DNA of 64,000 nucleotides from Phocaeicola_A sp045647865 (GTDB taxonomy: Bacteria; Bacteroidota; Bacteroidia; Bacteroidales; Bacteroidaceae), in contig JAZRMW010000054.1 in assembly GCA_045647865.1 (NCBI GenBank), positions 1 to 64,000 on the forward strand, given 5' to 3'. The notes beneath the pieces were generated by a model, which was not told the origin of the DNA, made no database searches, and saw nothing but the letters and a program-made list of their open reading frames with translations. Position 1 is the stretch's first letter; every line of letters starts with the position of its first letter. Below, in pieces: positions 16,910-26,053 of this stretch. A program made the translations under genes and the position numbers.

Positions 16910-18649
16910 TCACTCATTCTCCTCTTCGTGCGGTTTCAAGATCACACAGTCAATCAACAGATGCTTGCTTGCAAAACCTTCGTCCACAAACGACATGAAG
17001 TCGTTACGAATCTTCAATGAAACCTTGGCAGTCTCACCCAATCCAAAAGTAGAAGTGGGGAATCTAAAGTTCTCGGCTACCGTGATGGTATCCATCTTTC
17101 CGGGATTCTCTGTGTAGAAGAATTCGCCCTTATCCCACGGTTCACCCAAATCAAGCACATCATTCTCGTCAACAGAGTTCTTGTTGTTCATCGTTCCATC
17201 CTGGTTGGGATAGCTGAAGAATACGCTGATAACATTGGGCAAAGCCACGGTATCTGCAACACCGTCCAGACGAGCCATCAATGTATCTTGGATATATACG
17301 GGAGGCATCAATACCAACTGGATGTCATATCCCATATTGGCCAACACATCGGGTAACTCAATCTCCACATAAGGAGTCGCACCACCGGTCTTTTGTACCA
17401 GATACAAGGCTGAATGATTTGACACCTGTTCATACAGCAAATTATCAGATGTCATCGTAACTGTCGAAGGAACCATGGCTCCCTTCTTGTCATAAGCACC
17501 CATATTCTTCTCTCCTTCAGCCAAGATTGTCTGACAGAAAGTCTGGGTTTTGTCAATGTTCCACTGAGAAGCTTTCAACAGTTTACCGTTGCTACACTCG
17601 ATTTCTTCTGTTCCATCAAACGCTCCACCAGCGCTGTAAGGATTGCGGTACAGGTAATAATCCACATCTGAAGAACCATACAGATATTTACGCTGATAAT
17701 AAGGTATTGCATTGGTTGATACAGCAGAATCCTGCCAATTCGGATTGGTTGTCTGGCTGAACACAGTACCTCTCAAAAGGGCCAAACGGGCATTGGTGTA
17801 TACCAAAGAGTCGCGTTTCTCCACATTGTCGGGATAATTGAAGTAAGGTTCATACTCAGCAATCAAACGTTCCCATTCACTGTTGGTGGGTACTACCATG
17901 CGGTAGATACTGTCTTCATCGTTAATCAGTCCTAAATACATTTCCAGCAGATCGTTCTCCAACACTTCCACGCTGTCCAGATACCAGGTCTGACCATTCT
18001 CGATACCACCCTCTACACTCATTTCCGGCAAGAAACGGTAGTCGTTGAAGCGGTAAAGGAACTCGGCTACGCTGTCCAATTCCGGGTCGGCATCCAGATA
18101 CTCAAAGATGTTGTGGAAGAACTGTGCCTTTCCATCCAGCTTGAACAGAATACCGTTGGAATAGCGTTGGTTCGTGCTGACGAAAGACTGATTACTGAAA
18201 GCTGATGCAGAGAAAGGCAGACGCTTTCCGTTCAACATATTCAAGGTATCATTGGTGACACTCGAAATGGAGTAGTTATACAGGGTGATGTGGTTTCTGA
18301 TGAACTCCTTCAAGGTCTTGTTCTCTTCATCCTTCACACCGGCAGCCTTGTCCTGCTTGTAAGCGGCAATCCATTCCTTGGCCTCATCAAAGGTCAATCC
18401 ATCGTTTGTCGGAGCAAACACGGTGAACACCTGCGAACCATTCAGCGAATTGACAAATCCACATGAATCCAACACCATGGCAAAGTTGCTCAAATTCTCG
18501 TCGCCCTTGATGGCCTCCCACAACGTTCCGCCATTTCCGACTTGTGCCACGTCATAGTGCCCGTCCCATTCATCCGAGCAAGCACCGAAGGCAAGGGTGG
18601 CTGCAACAGCCAACCCAAGCACTTTTGTATATTTGAAAGTATGTTTCAT
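16910..18649 (-). CDS. fasciclin-domain (FAS1) surface lipoprotein
   Basis: I chose the internal start MKHTFKYTKV because it gives a clean lipoprotein signal (AFGAC, Cys24) followed by acidic SDEWD. The longer frame adds 28 residues without signal character. The protein is 579 residues. A FAS1 domain (about 40-170) has TLWEAIKGDENLSNFAMVLDS, the H1-like VFTVFAPTNDGLTF and the closing FIRNHIT. A second, more divergent FAS1-like unit (about 230-330) contains MVVPTNSEWERLI. FAS1 domains mediate adhesion and are found in extracellular proteins. Being between SusD and SusC genes, it is probably a surface-exposed partner of the transporter. Its ligand is unknown. Confidence 0.85.
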   Translation of the reverse strand: MKHTFKYTKVLGLAVAATLAFGACSDEWDGHYDVAQVGNGGTLWEAIKGDENLSNFAMVLDSCGFVNSLNGSQVFTVFAPTNDGLTFDEAKEWIAAYKQDKAAGVKDEENKTLKEFIRNHITLYNYSISSVTNDTLNMLNGKRLPFSASAFSNQSFVSTNQRYSNGILFKLDGKAQFFHNIFEYLDADPELDSVAEFLYRFNDYRFLPEMSVEGGIENGQTWYLDSVEVLENDLLEMYLGLINDEDSIYRMVVPTNSEWERLIAEYEPYFNYPDNVEKRDSLVYTNARLALLRGTVFSQTTNPNWQDSAVSTNAIPYYQRKYLYGSSDVDYYLYRNPYSAGGAFDGTEEIECSNGKLLKASQWNIDKTQTFCQTILAEGEKNMGAYDKKGAMVPSTVTMTSDNLLYEQVSNHSALYLVQKTGGATPYVEIELPDVLANMGYDIQLVLMPPVYIQDTLMARLDGVADTVALPNVISVFFSYPNQDGTMNNKNSVDENDVLDLGEPWDKGEFFYTENPGKMDTITVAENFRFPTSTFGLGETAKVSLKIRNDFMSFVDEGFASKHLLIDCVILKPHEEENE

Positions 18650-18749
18650 TTCTTTATTTATGATTTTTGATTGATGATTGATGATTGAGATTCCTTTGTC
18701 TTTCCTATAATAAACTCCGGACTCATCATTCATAATTCATCATTCATAA
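18650..18749. repeat. junction repeat of GATTGAT / CATTCAT units
   Basis: TGATTGATGATTGATGATTG on one side and TCATCATTCATAATTCATCA on the other are made of short direct repeats and are largely complementary. The transcript could form a weak A/U-rich stem between the two FAS1 genes. Confidence 0.5.
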
Positions 18750-20825
18750 TTATAAATCATCCTCCATTTCTCCGGAACCGTTAGAACCCCAAACGCTCTT
18801 CGGCACCAGTTCCATGTAGTCAATCATGAACTCATTGTTGTTACCCAACTTGCTCTTCGAAGCACTTCGGATACGCAGGAAGTGATCCTTGTCAGCAGTG
18901 ATGGTTCCCTGATAGAGCACCACGCGCTGTGTACGCGGATTGGTCACAAATTCGTTGGGAGGCCATGAACCGCCGGAGTGGTAACCTCCGTAAGGGCCAC
19001 GATAATAGCCCAACGCACGCAAAGCCTTCTGCTCTTCAGCCTTTTCTTCTTCGGTCAAAGCATCGTAGTCCTCCAAGTCTGTAATGAAGTTGTCACCCAT
19101 TACGGCTCCACTGTTCAAGAACTTACGCATATCCAAGGGGATACCTTGAGCTACACCGTCGAAATAGATTTGTGCCATACCACGGGTGGGAAGTGCACAG
19201 AATCCCAAACGTACCTGCCATTCACCGGTATAAGGTACGGGCGGCAAACGGAACTCGAAGTCATAGTCACCGAAGAGGTTGAACTCGTCACCGGCATACG
19301 ACCAGAAGTTGATGTGCGGACGACGGTAAACCAACTCGAAGCTACCGCGCATGGTTACATTAGCCAGATAACCGTCGGGGAAATAGTAGTTCTTTCCGTT
19401 TTTGAAAGTTTCGTCAGCGATACTGCTGTTATCATCCACTTCAGGAGAACCGTTCTGACGGATACCGTTGGTCATGATTTCGGGGAATACAGTAGAGAAG
19501 TCCATACGGATACGCATGTTCTGTACTTTATCCTGCACCTCCTGAGTGAAGTTGACAATGTCATCCACATAGAAATACATACCGTTGAGAGCGACATTTT
19601 CATACTGGCTCTCCACTGTCGGATTGACCTCTGCACCTCGAATGTCATGCACCTCATCATCGCGACGGTTCACATAGTGACGGGCATCAGTACTGTAGGC
19701 TGTATTACGGAAGTGGTCTCCTTTAGCAGTCAGACGCTCAAACTTCATCATCGTACGGGGCAAAAGGGTCTCATACCAATCGGTAGGATTCACCTTATCC
19801 TGATGGACACCCATAGAATAGGAGTCGAACTGAGCATACTGGAACGGACGTCCAGTCAACAAGTTCTCACCTTTGACATCACGGGTCACGATGTGGTAAG
19901 CCATGAAACGGTAGAGCGGATTGTTGGGATTTGTTATATTCTCAAACTTCCAGTAGTCCTCGTTCTCCTCACCAGTCTTCTTCACAATAGTTCTTGCAGC
20001 ATAGTCATAGAGCTGACGCAGGCGGTTTGCCTTGTCATCCACATCAATCTGAGCCTTTTCTTTGAAGACATCGTCCGGCTCTGCAACTACAGTAAATCCG
20101 ATACGGCGTTCGTCGGGTGTCACCGCAATCTCTACCCAGAAGTCTGATACATATCGGTAGTAGTTCTCTTTGCGCACGTAAGATTCGTCACGCACTTGAC
20201 GGATAACTGAATCCAATCCTGTAGCTTTCAACGCCTCGTTGAACAGGCTCAAACGGGGATTCTCACCCATCACGTCAGGCAATACGGCACTATAGCTTTC
20301 CAACACCGCACTGATGGGATGCACAATACCGTTCTCCACCGAGTCATTCTGTGTGGCATAGTAAATTTGGGCACTCTTGTTCAATACCGTCACGGTATTT
20401 TCGTTGTCATCCTTCTCATGCGAAATCTGCAGATACTGACGGTTCATGTTGGCGGTATTCAAAGCTCCGTCCATCATTTCCAAAGTGGTAAACATGTTAC
20501 CAACCAAGTGTGTACGGGCAATGGTGTCGCACATGCCGGCAGAGAGTTCTTCTACAGTATTGAGACCGTTCTGTTGCAGATAGACAGCGAACGCATCATT
20601 GGAGGGCAGGAAGCAAGTGTAGTGTCCATAGGTAGAAAGCAAATCCATCAAATCGGCTCTCTCCACGATACGGGCAAAATCACTGTATTCCGGGCGGTTA
20701 TTGATATAATCGCTCATCATTTCACCGGTAAAGGTATAGTAGTGCTCGCTATCTACGCTGTCTTCGCAAGCGATGAATCCGCCCAAGCAAGCAACTCCGA
20801 TGAATATATTTTTAAGTAATTTCAT
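18750..20825 (-). CDS. fasciclin-domain (FAS1) surface lipoprotein
   Basis: The 691-residue lipoprotein has the lipobox GFIAC (Cys20), followed by EDSVDSE, consistent with surface export. The N-terminal FAS1 domain (about 38-180) shows YSDFARIVERADLMDLLSTY, the FLPSNDAFAVYL motif and THLVGN. A second FAS1-like unit (about 190-430) is much altered, with long inserts. The C-terminal 150 residues (FELVYRRPHINFWSYAGDEF onward) look like a beta-sandwich and might bind a ligand. The gene follows SusD directly, the position usually held by SusE/SusF-like glycan-binding proteins, which suggests an analogous role by inference. Confidence 0.82.
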   Translation of the reverse strand: MKLLKNIFIGVACLGGFIACEDSVDSEHYYTFTGEMMSDYINNRPEYSDFARIVERADLMDLLSTYGHYTCFLPSNDAFAVYLQQNGLNTVEELSAGMCDTIARTHLVGNMFTTLEMMDGALNTANMNRQYLQISHEKDDNENTVTVLNKSAQIYYATQNDSVENGIVHPISAVLESYSAVLPDVMGENPRLSLFNEALKATGLDSVIRQVRDESYVRKENYYRYVSDFWVEIAVTPDERRIGFTVVAEPDDVFKEKAQIDVDDKANRLRQLYDYAARTIVKKTGEENEDYWKFENITNPNNPLYRFMAYHIVTRDVKGENLLTGRPFQYAQFDSYSMGVHQDKVNPTDWYETLLPRTMMKFERLTAKGDHFRNTAYSTDARHYVNRRDDEVHDIRGAEVNPTVESQYENVALNGMYFYVDDIVNFTQEVQDKVQNMRIRMDFSTVFPEIMTNGIRQNGSPEVDDNSSIADETFKNGKNYYFPDGYLANVTMRGSFELVYRRPHINFWSYAGDEFNLFGDYDFEFRLPPVPYTGEWQVRLGFCALPTRGMAQIYFDGVAQGIPLDMRKFLNSGAVMGDNFITDLEDYDALTEEEKAEEQKALRALGYYRGPYGGYHSGGSWPPNEFVTNPRTQRVVLYQGTITADKDHFLRIRSASKSKLGNNNEFMIDYMELVPKSVWGSNGSGEMEDDL

Positions 20826-20829
20826 ATCT

Positions 20830-20928
20830 TTGATTTATGATTTATAATTTATGATTTATGATAGGGTACTATAAGAACTATAGGAACTATAGATACTATA
20901 GAAACTATCTCCACTATAGCCACTATCC
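20830..20928. repeat. ACTATAG tandem and inverted repeat at SusD/FAS1 junction
   Basis: After TGATTTATGATTTATAATTT comes a run of 9-10-base units (ACTATAAGA, ACTATAGGA, ACTATAGAT, ACTATAGAA, ACTATCTCC, ACTATAGCC, ACTATCC). GATAGGGTACTATA at one end is partly complementary to TATAGCCACTATC at the other, so it can fold. It is probably an intercistronic hairpin. Confidence 0.6.
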
Positions 20929-20932
20929 TCTA

Positions 20933-22666
20933 TTACGTCTTCTCATAATTACCCTCTTCGTCGCCGCTTCCGTAAGCCGGATTCTGCTTCAGACTGGGAT
21001 TCAACTTCAATTCATCTCTGTTGATGGGCCAGTAAATGGCATCCATTTTCTCCAGTTTGCTACGAATCAGTGAAGCGGTGCTGGAGAACTTCTGAGTCGC
21101 AAACGACGCCAACTTTTCAGTATTGCCATCGCGTTCTGAACGACGTACCAAGTCAAACCAACGCTTGCCTTCGAACATCAGTTCGCACTGACGCTCTCTC
21201 AGTACCAACTCTTCCATCATCGAGCGGCTGTTGATGTAGCTGCTCATCACCAAAGTATCCTTCAACGGACGCTGCAGAAGCGAACGCTTGTTGATAGCAT
21301 TCACCAAAACGAACGCTTCGGTAAACAGTTCCTTGTTGGCGGCATTCACCTCGGCATTGCTACCGTCCGTCACTACAGCCATCTGCACCAATGCCTCTGC
21401 CTTCATCAACATGATGTCGGTCAAGCGGTAGATAATCCAGTTACTCTTATTCTTTCCTTCGGGATACAAATTTAACAACATGAATCCCTGTGTAGAACCG
21501 GAAGAACTGACAAGGGTTGCGATGCTCTGATAAGCATATTTACCGATTTGCTCACCGTCAAGAGCTTCATTGGCACGACAATCGTTCTTGTAGAAGATTT
21601 TGTATGCACTGGCCTCAATGTCATTGGTAATCACCGTTGAAGGACGGACAAAGCCCATACCCACTTTCGCGTTTCCGTAGAAATCACTGACAGCACCGTT
21701 GGAAGGCATGTTGTCATTGTCCTTCACAAAAGCCAACTCAAAGATGGTCTCTGTACTTCCACCTTCGCCAAAAATACTACTGTATGCATTTCCGAAAGGA
21801 GTGGTACTTGCTCCGGAGTAGTTGCTGATAAGGGGATAACCGTTGTAGAAGTCTTCGGTAACCACACCTAAACTGGTACTCTCCTGCTTGCGCTCCTCTT
21901 CCTGTTCCTTCTTGGCTTCAATCACCAAGTCGGCATAGTGGATACAAGTGGCATAATCCTTTTTCCAGAGATACATCTCACACAACATGGCATTGATAGC
22001 CTCCTGTGTAATACGTCCGGTCTGATAACCTTCCTTGTTCTTGGGATAGGTCTTCACAGCATCGTTCTTCACGGCTTCCAAATCGGCAATCAGGTTGTCC
22101 AACACCTGCGCAAACGGCATAGCCGGCAACTGCATCTCCTGTGTATCCTCCACATATACCTCATTGTTATAAGGTACATCGCGGAAAGCACGGATCAAAT
22201 AGAAATAACACAAAGAGCGAATGGCTGTCACTTCGGCAATGGTAGCCTTCAACTCACTCTGTGAATAACTGGGGTCATTGGCTGCCACCTGCGGAGCACG
22301 GGCAATCACCAAGTTGCATCGGTTGATGACGTTGTAGAAATCTCCCCAAGAGGAATAAGGATTGGTTGCCTTGATGTTCTCTTTCAGCAATTCTTCCAAG
22401 TTACGGTCATCAGTACTGATGTTGGTGCTTCCTGCAGAGACATTCTCACTGCGGAATTCGCCCCAAATCATCATACGCTTCACGATAGCACTACCCTGCA
22501 TGGCCTGATAACATCCGGCCACGATGTTGTCCACGTCGGCCTTTTCATTCCAGAAGTTCTCTTCCAGAATCTCGGTCTGTGGCTCAACCTCCAGAAAGTC
22601 GCCGCAAGCCGTGATTCCTCCCATCAAGCCGGCAGCGCAGATTATATGATATACTAATTTTTTCAT
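20933..22666 (-). CDS. SusD/RagB-family surface lipoprotein (first pair)
   Basis: The 577-residue SusD homologue has the lipobox ITAC (Cys21) and acidic GDFLEVEP after it. The N-terminal FLEVEPQTEILEENFW, the TPR-like VINRCNLVIARAP and AIRSLCYFYLIRAFRDVPY, and the late ELVLRERQCELMFEGKRWFDLVRR with a tail on NPSLKQNPAYG are all canonical. It caps the SusC encoded immediately upstream and takes part in glycan capture. It is closer to the family consensus than the second SusD of the locus. Confidence 0.96.
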   Translation of the reverse strand: MKKLVYHIICAAGLMGGITACGDFLEVEPQTEILEENFWNEKADVDNIVAGCYQAMQGSAIVKRMMIWGEFRSENVSAGSTNISTDDRNLEELLKENIKATNPYSSWGDFYNVINRCNLVIARAPQVAANDPSYSQSELKATIAEVTAIRSLCYFYLIRAFRDVPYNNEVYVEDTQEMQLPAMPFAQVLDNLIADLEAVKNDAVKTYPKNKEGYQTGRITQEAINAMLCEMYLWKKDYATCIHYADLVIEAKKEQEEERKQESTSLGVVTEDFYNGYPLISNYSGASTTPFGNAYSSIFGEGGSTETIFELAFVKDNDNMPSNGAVSDFYGNAKVGMGFVRPSTVITNDIEASAYKIFYKNDCRANEALDGEQIGKYAYQSIATLVSSSGSTQGFMLLNLYPEGKNKSNWIIYRLTDIMLMKAEALVQMAVVTDGSNAEVNAANKELFTEAFVLVNAINKRSLLQRPLKDTLVMSSYINSRSMMEELVLRERQCELMFEGKRWFDLVRRSERDGNTEKLASFATQKFSSTASLIRSKLEKMDAIYWPINRDELKLNPSLKQNPAYGSGDEEGNYEKT

Positions 22667-22717
22667 TTGTTCTTGATTTTTGTTTCTTTACTTTTTAGGG
22701 CCCTTAAGCTCTTTTTC

Positions 22718-25700
22718 TTAGAAGTCAACTTTCAGACCGAGCGTGTATGAACGTGAACGCGGAGTCTGCGAATTGTCAATCGCAGGGTCATATCCACGGC
22801 TTGACACGTCGGGGTCAACACCTGAGTACTTGGTCAACACGAAGGGGTTGTTGGCACTTATGTAGAAGTTCATACCTTCCAAACCTGCCCACTTCAACTG
22901 TTGCTTGTTGAAACGGTAGCTCAACTGGATGTAGCTCATACGCAAGTAACTTCCGTCCTCAACAAAGCGGTCGCTCACGAGGGTGTTGTAGTTAGAGGTA
23001 TTACCATACATGGCACGGGGGATGGAAGTGATATCACCCTCCTTGCGCCAGCGGTAGTTCACCGCCTGACTCTGGTTGTTGTTTCCAATCATGGATTCTG
23101 CATTGAGGCGGGCCATGTTGAGGATGTCACATCCTACACGATAGGTGAACTGGGTGTTCAAACGCCAACGGTCGTAGTTGAAGGTGAAACCGAAACCACC
23201 GGTCAAAGTCGGCAATGAGTTACCCAAGTAAACGATATCAAGGGCATTGATCTGACCGTCGTGGTTCACATCTTCGTAGATGGCATCACCACCGGCAAAC
23301 TGATAGTTGGTACCCACGGCATCGTTCGAATAGTTGAACATCATGCGCTTGGGATAACCGTCAGTATCAATTACAGGCTTACCCTCAGCAGTCAACGCCA
23401 CAGGAGCAGTCTTGCCTGCTGCCAAGAAAGCGGTACGCTCTTCGGGAGTCATGTTCTTGAAGGTGTCGTAGTTGTACTGGAAAACACCTTTGTAACGGAA
23501 ACCGTAGATTGATCCGAACGAGTTGTTCAACTGTACACGACGCAACCAAGAACCGTTAGCATAGTTGTAGCTGGTGTTCATGTTGTTGAGGATGAACTCG
23601 TCCATCTCCAGGATACGGTTGTAGTTATTACCGAAGTTCACATTCATATCCATTGTGAACTTGCCTTTCTTCACCAATTGGTTGGTTGTCACGTGGAACT
23701 CCCAACCCACGTTGCGCAACTTACCGTTGTTGCGGTAGGGCAATGAAGAGTAACCGGTCTGAGAAGGAATGCGGTAGTTACCCATCAACATGTCTGTCGT
23801 AGTGGTATGGTATCCTTCCACCGTCAGTTTCAGACGATCGTCCCAGAAACCGAAGTCCATACCTACGTTGTAGCTGGAGCGGAGCTCCCACTTGAGGTTG
23901 GAGAGACGGATATTGATGGGGTACATAGAGGGCATGTCCAGATACTGTGAACCAGAGCCATACTTACTGGTATAGAGGAAGTTCTGTCCGGGTTGGCTAC
24001 CTACGCGTCCCCAACCTGCACGGAGTGACAACATAGAGAGCCACTCCTTGGTCTTCTCCATAAACGATTCATCCACGATGTTCCAACGGAGTGACACAGA
24101 GGGGAAGTAACCCCAGCGGTTGTCCGGACCGAACTTGGTGGTACCGTCGGCACGTACCGTAGCGTCGATGATGTACTTCTCCTTGTAGGCATAGTGGGCA
24201 GACAGGGTATAGTACAATGAACGCCATTCACCGTTGGTTGAGGTCATCTCAGTAATCAAACCACCGGCATCGGGACTGGTGACACCACCTGAAGGAAGAC
24301 CCTTACCGGCAGTAGCCTGTCCGTTGGAGTAACCGTTGGTCAACTCGAAACGTCCCAACATCATCATTGAGTGGTCCTTATTCTCGAATGCAGGAATCAA
24401 GGTCAAGGTATGCTTGGTGTTGAATGACACGCTCTTGGAGCTACCGGTGTATGAAGTGTTCACACCATCCACCCACGATACGGTACGCAGTTCAGAAGGA
24501 TAGAACTTGTCATCATACTGGTTCCAGATACCCATGTTCACCTTACCGTCCCAGTTGAGTTGCCAGCTGTCCTCATCGAGGCCGAGCAAACGGTAGCGGA
24601 TAATCAACTCAGGCTTCATGTCGTATGTCTTGCGGTGGTTCTTGGCCAAGTGTGCACTGGCAACGGGGTTCACCAGATTCTTTTGGTTCTTGTCGAATAC
24701 ACTGGAAGCACTCTGCAACATATTATAATAGATATTGGTATTCTCACCAGTCACAGGATCCTGCTCATAGATGCTCATGTTCGGCATCTTCTGCATGGCA
24801 ATGTTCAACAGACCGTCGGAGTTCATCTGGTTCTTGGTGTAAGTGAACGCAAAGTTGGTACTTACACGGATACGGTCGCTGACGTTGTAGTCCAAAGCCA
24901 CACGGGTAGAGAAACGGTCGAGTTTCTGCTTGATCATGGTACCCGTTTCGTTATCGTAACCGGCACCGATGTAGAAGAGCGCCTTGTCACCACCACCCTG
25001 TACGGATACGTAGTGCTTCTGACGGAGACCGTTCTGAGTCACAGCTTCGCGCCAGTCGGTATTGTTGTTGTACTGCTCATATTCTGAGAAGGTCTGGTCG
25101 TAGTCCAACTCACGGATTGAACGGGATTGCTGTTCGGGGTTGAAGTAAGCTTCCTTCAACATCATGGTGTAGTCGTCACCACTGAGCAATTCGTAACCAT
25201 CGGGCTGATGGGTAGAGGTCAACGTCAAAGAGTAGCCGAGTTTCGGAGCACCGCGTGTACCACGCTTGGTGGTGAACTCGATAACACCGTTACCACCCTG
25301 GCTACCGTAGATGGCAGTAGCCGAAGCATCCTTCAATACAGTGATGCTGGCGATGTCCTCGGGGTTGATGTTCAACAATTCAGAGAAGGTCTCCTCATTG
25401 GCAGAAGCTATATCAAAAGAGGTCAAATCGACTTCGCGGATATTACCATCCACCACAATCAAGGGGTTGGCATCCGTCAAGGTTGAGAGTGACGAAGCAC
25501 CGCGCAGACGCATGGTAGAACCGGAACCCAAGTCACCGGAGTTGGCCAAGATGTCGAGACCGGCAATACGTCCCTGCAACATCTCATCCACCGTGGTACT
25601 ACCCAAACCTTCGAACTCACTCATGTCCAAAGACTGAGTGGCGAAAGAGATTTCGCGTTCGGGGATAGCCAAGTTGTTACCACCCATACGCTTCTGAGCC

Positions 25701-26053
25701 TTTACCACAACCTCCTGTAACACTTGTTCAGACTTCATCATGATGTTGAAAGTCGTCTTGTCGATGGGAAGTTCTACAGTCTGCAAACCTACGTACTGGA
25801 AGCGGATTTTGTTCTTCTTGGCATCGCGGATTCGCATGGTAAAGTTACCGTTCATATCGGTCAAGGCACTCTCGATGATACGTCCGTTGTTGTCAACCTC
25901 ACAAACAGTGGCTGCCATCAAGGGACCCATATCATCACTTACTGTACCGTGTACCGAAGTAATCTGTGCCGAAGCCGTAGCGGCAACGGTCAACATCAGT
26001 GCCATCACCGCCATGATGCGGCACATTCCTTTAGATAGAATTTTGTGTATCAT
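22718..26053 (-). CDS. SusC-like TonB-dependent outer-membrane transporter (first pair)
   Basis: The 1111-residue protein has a signal peptide ending ATASA, a CarboxypepD-reg-like domain (about 33-105), a linker with LQEVVVKAQKRMGG, and a plug with MLQGRIAGLDI, STMRLRGASSL, NPLIVVDGNI and ITVLKDASATAIYGSQGGNGVI. A full barrel ends SRSYTLGLKVDF. These are the classical SusC signatures. The ATG overlaps the stop of the upstream FAS1 gene (ATGA), so the two are translationally coupled. That is strong evidence that the FAS1 protein belongs to the system. It should import oligosaccharide with its SusD. Confidence 0.97.
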   Translation of the reverse strand: MIHKILSKGMCRIMAVMALMLTVAATASAQITSVHGTVSDDMGPLMAATVCEVDNNGRIIESALTDMNGNFTMRIRDAKKNKIRFQYVGLQTVELPIDKTTFNIMMKSEQVLQEVVVKAQKRMGGNNLAIPEREISFATQSLDMSEFEGLGSTTVDEMLQGRIAGLDILANSGDLGSGSTMRLRGASSLSTLTDANPLIVVDGNIREVDLTSFDIASANEETFSELLNINPEDIASITVLKDASATAIYGSQGGNGVIEFTTKRGTRGAPKLGYSLTLTSTHQPDGYELLSGDDYTMMLKEAYFNPEQQSRSIRELDYDQTFSEYEQYNNNTDWREAVTQNGLRQKHYVSVQGGGDKALFYIGAGYDNETGTMIKQKLDRFSTRVALDYNVSDRIRVSTNFAFTYTKNQMNSDGLLNIAMQKMPNMSIYEQDPVTGENTNIYYNMLQSASSVFDKNQKNLVNPVASAHLAKNHRKTYDMKPELIIRYRLLGLDEDSWQLNWDGKVNMGIWNQYDDKFYPSELRTVSWVDGVNTSYTGSSKSVSFNTKHTLTLIPAFENKDHSMMMLGRFELTNGYSNGQATAGKGLPSGGVTSPDAGGLITEMTSTNGEWRSLYYTLSAHYAYKEKYIIDATVRADGTTKFGPDNRWGYFPSVSLRWNIVDESFMEKTKEWLSMLSLRAGWGRVGSQPGQNFLYTSKYGSGSQYLDMPSMYPINIRLSNLKWELRSSYNVGMDFGFWDDRLKLTVEGYHTTTTDMLMGNYRIPSQTGYSSLPYRNNGKLRNVGWEFHVTTNQLVKKGKFTMDMNVNFGNNYNRILEMDEFILNNMNTSYNYANGSWLRRVQLNNSFGSIYGFRYKGVFQYNYDTFKNMTPEERTAFLAAGKTAPVALTAEGKPVIDTDGYPKRMMFNYSNDAVGTNYQFAGGDAIYEDVNHDGQINALDIVYLGNSLPTLTGGFGFTFNYDRWRLNTQFTYRVGCDILNMARLNAESMIGNNNQSQAVNYRWRKEGDITSIPRAMYGNTSNYNTLVSDRFVEDGSYLRMSYIQLSYRFNKQQLKWAGLEGMNFYISANNPFVLTKYSGVDPDVSSRGYDPAIDNSQTPRSRSYTLGLKVDF

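Noticed and set aside
18978..20147. 389-codon plus-strand open frame
   Set aside because: It is antisense to the FAS1 lipoprotein gene, has no domain character, and is Val/His/Ile-rich as expected from reversed coding. The sense gene has a lipobox and FAS1 motifs.
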